Source: JAUVIB01 sp964424545
GTDB lineage: Bacteria; Calditrichota; Calditrichia; Calditrichales; Calditrichaceae
NCBI GenBank assembly: GCA_964424545.1
Contig: CAYRJN010000057.1
Coordinates: forward strand, 1 to 19,805
DNA length: 19,805 nt
Reading direction: 5' to 3'
The position numbers were made by a program, and so were the translations under genes. Below the pieces are notes generated by a model, which made no database searches, was not told where the DNA came from, and saw only the letters and a list, made by a program, of their open reading frames with translations. How positions within the stretch are numbered: the stretch's first letter is position 1; each line of letters opens with the position of its first letter. Below are positions 15,796 to 19,805 of the stretch, piece after piece.

Positions 15796-16369
15796 TAAAA
15801 AAAATATTAAAGCAAAATCACGATACTACGCCTTCTCCGCGCCTTCCGGAGCGGGAAAAACAACCATTATAAAGCGTATTCTTGGTAAATATAATAATGT
15901 AGCCGTTTCGGTATCGGCAACTACGAGAAGCAAGCGCAAAGGTGAAATTGACGGTGTTGATTATTACTTTTTGCAACGAGACGATTTTGAACGTTTTGTA
16001 GCGGAAGATAAATTTCTTGAATATGAGGAGGTACACAGCGATTATTACGGCACTTTAAAAGAAACAGTGCAAAAACTTGTCGACAACGGTAAAATCGTTC
16101 TATTTGATATAGACGTTAACGGCGCGCTTAATATCAAAAATAAATATCCCGAAACCGTTCTGTTTTTTATAAAACCCCCAAGCATCGATGTTTTGATTGA
16201 ACGTTTACAAAAAAGAAAAAGCGAAACAGACGAAACTTTAAAACAACGGCTAAAACGTATCGATTACGAATATTCCAAGGCGCCGTTATTTGATTATATT
16301 ATCCTCAACGACGATCTGGAGAAAGCTGTTTGCGAAGTGGAAACAATCATGATGGGCGAAAGATGTTAA
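15785..16369 (+). CDS. gmk: Guanylate kinase
   Basis: Gmk phosphorylates GMP to GDP with ATP, feeding GTP and dGTP pools in the cytosol. The 194 residues include the P-loop SAPSGAGKTT (18-27), the GMP-binding segment VSATTRSKRKGEIDGVDYYF (43-62), EYEEVHSDYYGT (79-90) and the lid and distal region VLFDIDVNGALNIK (105-118) to LKQRLKRID. All expected elements are present, including the arginines of the lid (KRKSETDETLKQR). It overlaps yicC by 11 bp and the next start by 7 bp, leaving no room for rpoZ, which often follows gmk in other bacteria. The last residues (GERC) lie in the overlap with the CoaB-like gene. Confidence 0.96.
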   Translation: MSSSKKNIKAKSRYYAFSAPSGAGKTTIIKRILGKYNNVAVSVSATTRSKRKGEIDGVDYYFLQRDDFERFVAEDKFLEYEEVHSDYYGTLKETVQKLVDNGKIVLFDIDVNGALNIKNKYPETVLFFIKPPSIDVLIERLQKRKSETDETLKQRLKRIDYEYSKAPLFDYIILNDDLEKAVCEVETIMMGERC

Positions 16370-17427
16370 GTGTTTTTGCGACGGATGAAACAAAAGCAAA
16401 ACTTTTTTTTGCTCAGGATTTACTATGGGAATTAAATAACATCGGACAGCAAACCTATTTGATTACGTCGGAAAAATATGAAAAGGGATACGCGGATTTT
16501 CTAAATCATTTTCAGAATCTTAAAGTACAGCGTTCTTATGACCCGAAAAACATATTCCGTGTAAAGATTATCGATAAAATTGAACAAATAGACGAGCAGA
16601 CATTAAGTTTTCCCGTTTTAGATCAAAAAGACAGCGGCGAATACAATACATTACGTAGTGATAACGCAATGAAAATGCTACTTCCGCCTTTAATAAAGAC
16701 TTCAGATAGCCACGCTTATATCAACGGTGATGTCAGCTGGTTTATGGATATGTTACGGAAGAATATCGGAAAAAATAACTTTAAGAATATTAAATTTCTC
16801 GTAAGCGCCGGACCGACGCGAGAATTTTTTGATCCGGTACGTTTTTTAGGCAATCGATCAACGGGAAAAATGGGGATTGCCATTGCCCGCGCTGCTTTTA
16901 TGCAAGGCGCTCAAGTAATGCTTGTATTAGGCCCTACCGTTGAGCGGGCGCCTGATTATTTAAACATTATTCGGGTTCAATCCGCAGCAGAAATGTCTAA
17001 GGAGGTCATAAATAATTTCGATCAATGTGATGTCTATATCGGTGCGGCTGCCGTTGCCGATTATACCGTCGAAAAAATATCAAGGAACAAAATTAAAAAG
17101 AGCGACGGAACATTTCAACCGAAATTCAAACGAACTACGGATATTTTATCTGAGGTAGGTAAACGACGTAAAAAGCAAATCTTAATCGGTTTTTCCGTTG
17201 AGACGGAGAAGGTGTATCAAAACTCTTTAAAAAAATTGAAAAATAAGAATTTGGATATGATAATTATAAATAATCCAAACGAAAAAGGCGCGGCCTTTGC
17301 CGTCGATACCAATAGAGTGGCTATTGTATACAAAAATGCGGAAAGGGAAGATTTACCTCTTCAAAGTAAACTCGAATTATCCAACGAAATATTAAAGCGT
17401 ATTTTAAATTTAAAAGCAGAGCTATAA
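16363..17427 (+). CDS. coaB: Phosphopantothenate-cysteine ligase (CoaB) with an unrecognised N-terminal domain
   Basis: CoaB joins 4'-phosphopantothenate and cysteine using CTP in coenzyme A synthesis. Residues 145-354 form a complete CoaB domain: FLVSAGPTREFFDPVRFLGN (145-164), STGKMG (166-171), DVYIGAAAVADY (223-234), the KxKK lysine motif as KIKK (243-246) and IGFSVETE. In most bacteria the N-terminal half is the flavoprotein decarboxylase CoaC, with GGIAAYK-, PASANT- and PAMN-type motifs. None of these occurs here. Residues 1-140 show a possible beta-alpha-beta start (MLSVFATDET ... LITSE) but match nothing I recognise. The frame is open from 16330; I chose ATG 16363, overlapping gmk by 7 bp, since it gives the most compact junction. 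A separate CoaC would be required elsewhere. Confidence 0.88.
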   Translation: MLSVFATDETKAKLFFAQDLLWELNNIGQQTYLITSEKYEKGYADFLNHFQNLKVQRSYDPKNIFRVKIIDKIEQIDEQTLSFPVLDQKDSGEYNTLRSDNAMKMLLPPLIKTSDSHAYINGDVSWFMDMLRKNIGKNNFKNIKFLVSAGPTREFFDPVRFLGNRSTGKMGIAIARAAFMQGAQVMLVLGPTVERAPDYLNIIRVQSAAEMSKEVINNFDQCDVYIGAAAVADYTVEKISRNKIKKSDGTFQPKFKRTTDILSEVGKRRKKQILIGFSVETEKVYQNSLKKLKNKNLDMIIINNPNEKGAAFAVDTNRVAIVYKNAEREDLPLQSKLELSNEILKRILNLKAEL

Positions 17428-17429
17428 GT

Positions 17430-18161
17430 ATGGGTGATCTTATTAAAGAATTGGAAAATGTATTACGCTATTATAAAATTGCATATTCGGATAAAATATT
17501 ATTGGAAGGTGTTTTGGCTGATCCCCGCATAGAGCCCCCTCCCAAACCGCTTCCGGATCGTGCAAGACCGTTAAAACCGCGCGCTAGAAACAAGGTTATT
17601 ATGCCGGTTTTTAGCGGGGAGATGCAAAAATATTACGAAGAAATCCGAAATTGCACAAAATGTCCTTTATCTCGCAGCAGAACGAATTTTGTATTCGGAA
17701 TCGGTAATTCCAATGCCGATATTATGTTTGTCGGAGAGGCGCCGGGGAAGGATGAGGATGAACAGGGAATTCCCTTTGTCGGCAGAGCGGGACAACTTTT
17801 GAATAAGATGCTGCAAGCCATTGGTTTAGATCGAGAAGAGATATTTATTGCTAATATCCTGAAATGCAGGCCGCCCGATAATCGTGATCCGTTGCCGGAT
17901 GAAGTTTTGCAATGCGAACCGCATCTTAAAAAACAAATCGAGATAATTTCGCCGAAAGTTATTGTGGCTTTGGGGCGCATTGCAGGACAGGTTCTTTTAA
18001 AACGGGAAAAAGAAACATTAAAAAATCTAAGACGCACGGTTCATCAATATAACGATTTACCGTTTATTGTTACTTATCATCCTGCGGCTCTTTTAAGGAA
18101 TCCGAACTGGAAAAAGGAAGCCTGGCAGGATTTAAAAAAAATAAGAAAATATTTATCTTAA
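17430..18161 (+). CDS. Uracil-DNA glycosylase, family 4 (4Fe-4S)
   Basis: This enzyme removes uracil from DNA, starting base excision repair. It has the family 4 signature: four cysteines for a 4Fe-4S cluster (Cys75, Cys78 in NCTKCPLSRSR, Cys146 in KCRPPDNRDP, Cys162 in LQCEPHL), motif A GEAPGKDEDEQG (102-113), FVGRAGQLL, and motif B HPAALLRNP (217-225). The 243 residues include a 60-residue N-terminal extension with a short helix and a proline/arginine-rich linker (36-53), absent from the shortest family members. It begins two bases after the stop of the CoaB gene and is followed 32 bp later by dnaB, so it is part of the same operon. A repair enzyme next to the replicative helicase is a sensible pairing but not proof of a shared role. 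Confidence 0.95.
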   Translation: MGDLIKELENVLRYYKIAYSDKILLEGVLADPRIEPPPKPLPDRARPLKPRARNKVIMPVFSGEMQKYYEEIRNCTKCPLSRSRTNFVFGIGNSNADIMFVGEAPGKDEDEQGIPFVGRAGQLLNKMLQAIGLDREEIFIANILKCRPPDNRDPLPDEVLQCEPHLKKQIEIISPKVIVALGRIAGQVLLKREKETLKNLRRTVHQYNDLPFIVTYHPAALLRNPNWKKEAWQDLKKIRKYLS

Positions 18162-18180
18162 CGATAAAAATTATTGTACA

Positions 18181-18186
18181 GAGGGG
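18181..18186 (+). promoter_or_regulatory. Ribosome binding site deciding the dnaB start
   Basis: GAGGGG lies seven bases before ATG 18194. An in-frame TTG at 18188 would extend the protein by two residues but is only one base from this site, so ATG 18194 is favoured. Confidence 0.65.
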
Positions 18187-18193
18187 TTTGTTA

Positions 18194-19630
18194 ATGGCTC
18201 GGGAAGTTAATAAAAAAAGCAAAAAAATACCAAAAACAGCTATTGAGTTGGAAGAAGGGTTAATTCGCGTACCGCCACAGGCGTTGGATGTCGAACAGAG
18301 CGTTCTCGCTTCCATTTTTTTAGACAGGGAAGCCATGTTGCTGGCCGTAGAAACGATCGAACCGAATTATTTTTACAAAAACAGTCATAAAACTATTTAT
18401 TCGGCGATGCTGGAACTTTTTAATAATAAAACGGAGATTGATTTATTGACGGTTACCGATATGCTTCAAAAGAAAAAAGAGTTAGAGGATATCGGAGGCG
18501 CTTATTATTTAACAGAAATCGTCAATTCAACGCCAACCTCCGCTAACGTTGAAGAACACCTTAATATCATTAAAGAAAAGGCTTTGGCGCGGTTATTAAT
18601 CAGCGGCAGCACGGAGATTATTGAAAAAGCCTATGATCAGAGCGAGGGACTCGACTCGCTTCTCGATTTCGCTGAAAAAAAAATATATGATATATCGGAA
18701 AAACGTTTAACCCAAAGCTATTCCGATATTAAACCTATCGTTCACAAAACGTTTGAACGTATCGACGAGCTGTATCATTCCAGCCAATCAGGCGTAACGG
18801 GCGTGGATACCGGTTATAAAAAACTAAATGAAATGACCGCCGGCTTTCAAAATTCCGACTTAATAATCGTTGCCGGCAGACCGAGTATGGGAAAAACGGC
18901 CTTGGCCTTAAATTTTGCTCGTAATGCCGCTATCGATCATGGTTTGGCGGTCGGTATATTCAGCCTGGAAATGTCGGCGGAGGCCCTGGTTTTACGATTA
19001 TTATGTACCGAAGCCAAGGTAAATCAAATGTCCGTACTGCGCGGAAAGATCACGAGAGAAGAGATGGCTCGTCTCACCAATAATGTGGATAGACTTACCA
19101 AAGCGCCTATTTATATTGATGATTCGGCATCCTTAAACGTAACGGAACTACGGGCTAAAGCAAGGCGTTTAAAATTAGAAAAGAATATTCAATTGTTAAT
19201 TATAGATTACATCCAATTGATGGAAGGTTCTAAAGGAGAAAACAGACAGCAGGAGATCACCCATATTTCACGTTCCATCAAAGGAATAGCAAAAGAGTTG
19301 GATATACCTATTTTAGCCTTATCGCAGCTCTCGCGCGCCACGGAGACAAGAGATAAAAGCAAAAAGCCGCAATTATCCGATTTACGCGAATCAGGCGCAA
19401 TCGAACAGGATGCCGATGTGGTAATGTTTGTATATAGACCAGAATATTATGGAATAGAGGTTTTTGAAGATACGGGCGCATCAACGCATAATATATGCGA
19501 AGTGATTATAGGAAAACAGCGTAACGGACCTACAGGCGATGTCCGTTTAACCTTTTTAAAAGAATACGGTAAGTTCGGCGATATGGATATGTTTCACGAG
19601 ACCGGAGCATTTTCGCCTGCAACATTTTAA
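18194..19630 (+). CDS. dnaB: Replicative DNA helicase
   Basis: DnaB is the hexameric ATP-driven helicase that unwinds DNA at the replication fork and loads primase. The 478 residues show the N-terminal all-helical domain (about 27-130, opening PPQALDVEQSVLASIFLD), a linker helix (about 160-185), and a RecA-like C-terminal domain with Walker A GRPSMGKT (228-235), FSLEMSAE (256-263), Walker B LLIIDYIQLM (334-343), LSQLSRATE (376-384), the DLRESGAIEQDAD block (396-408) and the GKQRNGPTG arginine-finger region (440-448). No intein interrupts the usual insertion sites. It lies 32 bp after the uracil-DNA glycosylase gene. In many bacteria dnaB follows rplI; that is not the case here. Confidence 0.97.
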   Translation: MAREVNKKSKKIPKTAIELEEGLIRVPPQALDVEQSVLASIFLDREAMLLAVETIEPNYFYKNSHKTIYSAMLELFNNKTEIDLLTVTDMLQKKKELEDIGGAYYLTEIVNSTPTSANVEEHLNIIKEKALARLLISGSTEIIEKAYDQSEGLDSLLDFAEKKIYDISEKRLTQSYSDIKPIVHKTFERIDELYHSSQSGVTGVDTGYKKLNEMTAGFQNSDLIIVAGRPSMGKTALALNFARNAAIDHGLAVGIFSLEMSAEALVLRLLCTEAKVNQMSVLRGKITREEMARLTNNVDRLTKAPIYIDDSASLNVTELRAKARRLKLEKNIQLLIIDYIQLMEGSKGENRQQEITHISRSIKGIAKELDIPILALSQLSRATETRDKSKKPQLSDLRESGAIEQDADVVMFVYRPEYYGIEVFEDTGASTHNICEVIIGKQRNGPTGDVRLTFLKEYGKFGDMDMFHETGAFSPATF

Positions 19631-19729
19631 TCGTATCAAAATTAATCGCGCTATCAAAAGAGGATAAATATACGGTGGTTATGAAAATAAATTAATAAAA
19701 CTGGTAATCATACAATTTATAAGCAAATA

Positions 19730-19805
19730 ATGGATAAAAACGACGCTCAAATAAAAAAGATGCACGGAAAACTTGATGGAATTTTTGAAAAATCGGCGAC
19801 AACCG
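19730..19805 (+). CDS. Possible start of a further gene, cut by the right edge
   Basis: From ATG 19730 the frame stays open for 25 codons to the edge, giving a charged peptide beginning MDKNDAQIKK. There is no clear ribosome site and the fragment is too short to identify. It could be chance. Confidence 0.3.
   Translation, partial: MDKNDAQIKKMHGKLDGIFEKSATT

Overview
The window is a compact, AT-rich bacterial chromosome segment of housekeeping genes. I see no phage, transposase, CRISPR array, rRNA or tRNA. The likely source is a member of the FCB group (Bacteroidota, Calditrichota, Marinimicrobia, Cloacimonadota or a relative). The reasons are a PorV/PorQ-type outer-membrane barrel, a kinase-less membrane PASTA protein, an RqcH/NFACT protein, and one promoter matching the Bacteroidota pattern TTTG-N19-TAnnTTTG. 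The phylum is an inference.

Left third (1-4847, minus strand): a tryptophan operon read right to left as trpE-trpG-(412 bp gap)-trpD-trpC-trpF. It makes anthranilate from chorismate and carries it to indole-3-glycerol phosphate. The joints are very tight: trpE/trpG overlap by 20 bp, trpD/trpC abut and trpC/trpF overlap by 3 bp. TrpF runs off the left edge, and trpB/trpA are not in the window. Upstream (5126-5599, same strand) is a stand-alone receiver domain with a C-terminal membrane helix. It is divergent from a TerB-like gene (5965-6423).

Middle (6621-12877, plus strand): dnaE (Pol III alpha), dtd (D-aminoacyl-tRNA deacylase), a membrane protein with three PASTA domains, a polyprenol/dolichol-kinase-like membrane protein and a PorV/PorQ barrel. 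Three of the four junctions overlap by 4 bp or are under 10 bp; the dtd-PASTA gap is 41 bp. The genes look co-transcribed, joining replication, translation quality control and envelope functions. Facing this block on the minus strand is an RqcH/NFACT homologue (13052-14707) of ribosome-associated quality control.

Right third (14920-19630, plus strand): yicC, gmk, a coaB-like gene, a family 4 uracil-DNA glycosylase and dnaB, all tightly packed. This resembles the common yicC-gmk-rpoZ-coaBC arrangement, but rpoZ is absent, and the CoaBC protein keeps its synthetase half while the N-terminal flavin decarboxylase half is replaced by an unrecognised ~140-residue region. A possible further gene starts at 19730 and is cut by the right edge.

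Most of the window is ordinary. The points most worth a second look are the CoaB protein with the unknown N-terminal domain, the membrane-tethered receiver, the run of nine G inside dnaE, and the 412-bp gap inside the trp operon. I did not find a convincing new multi-gene system.
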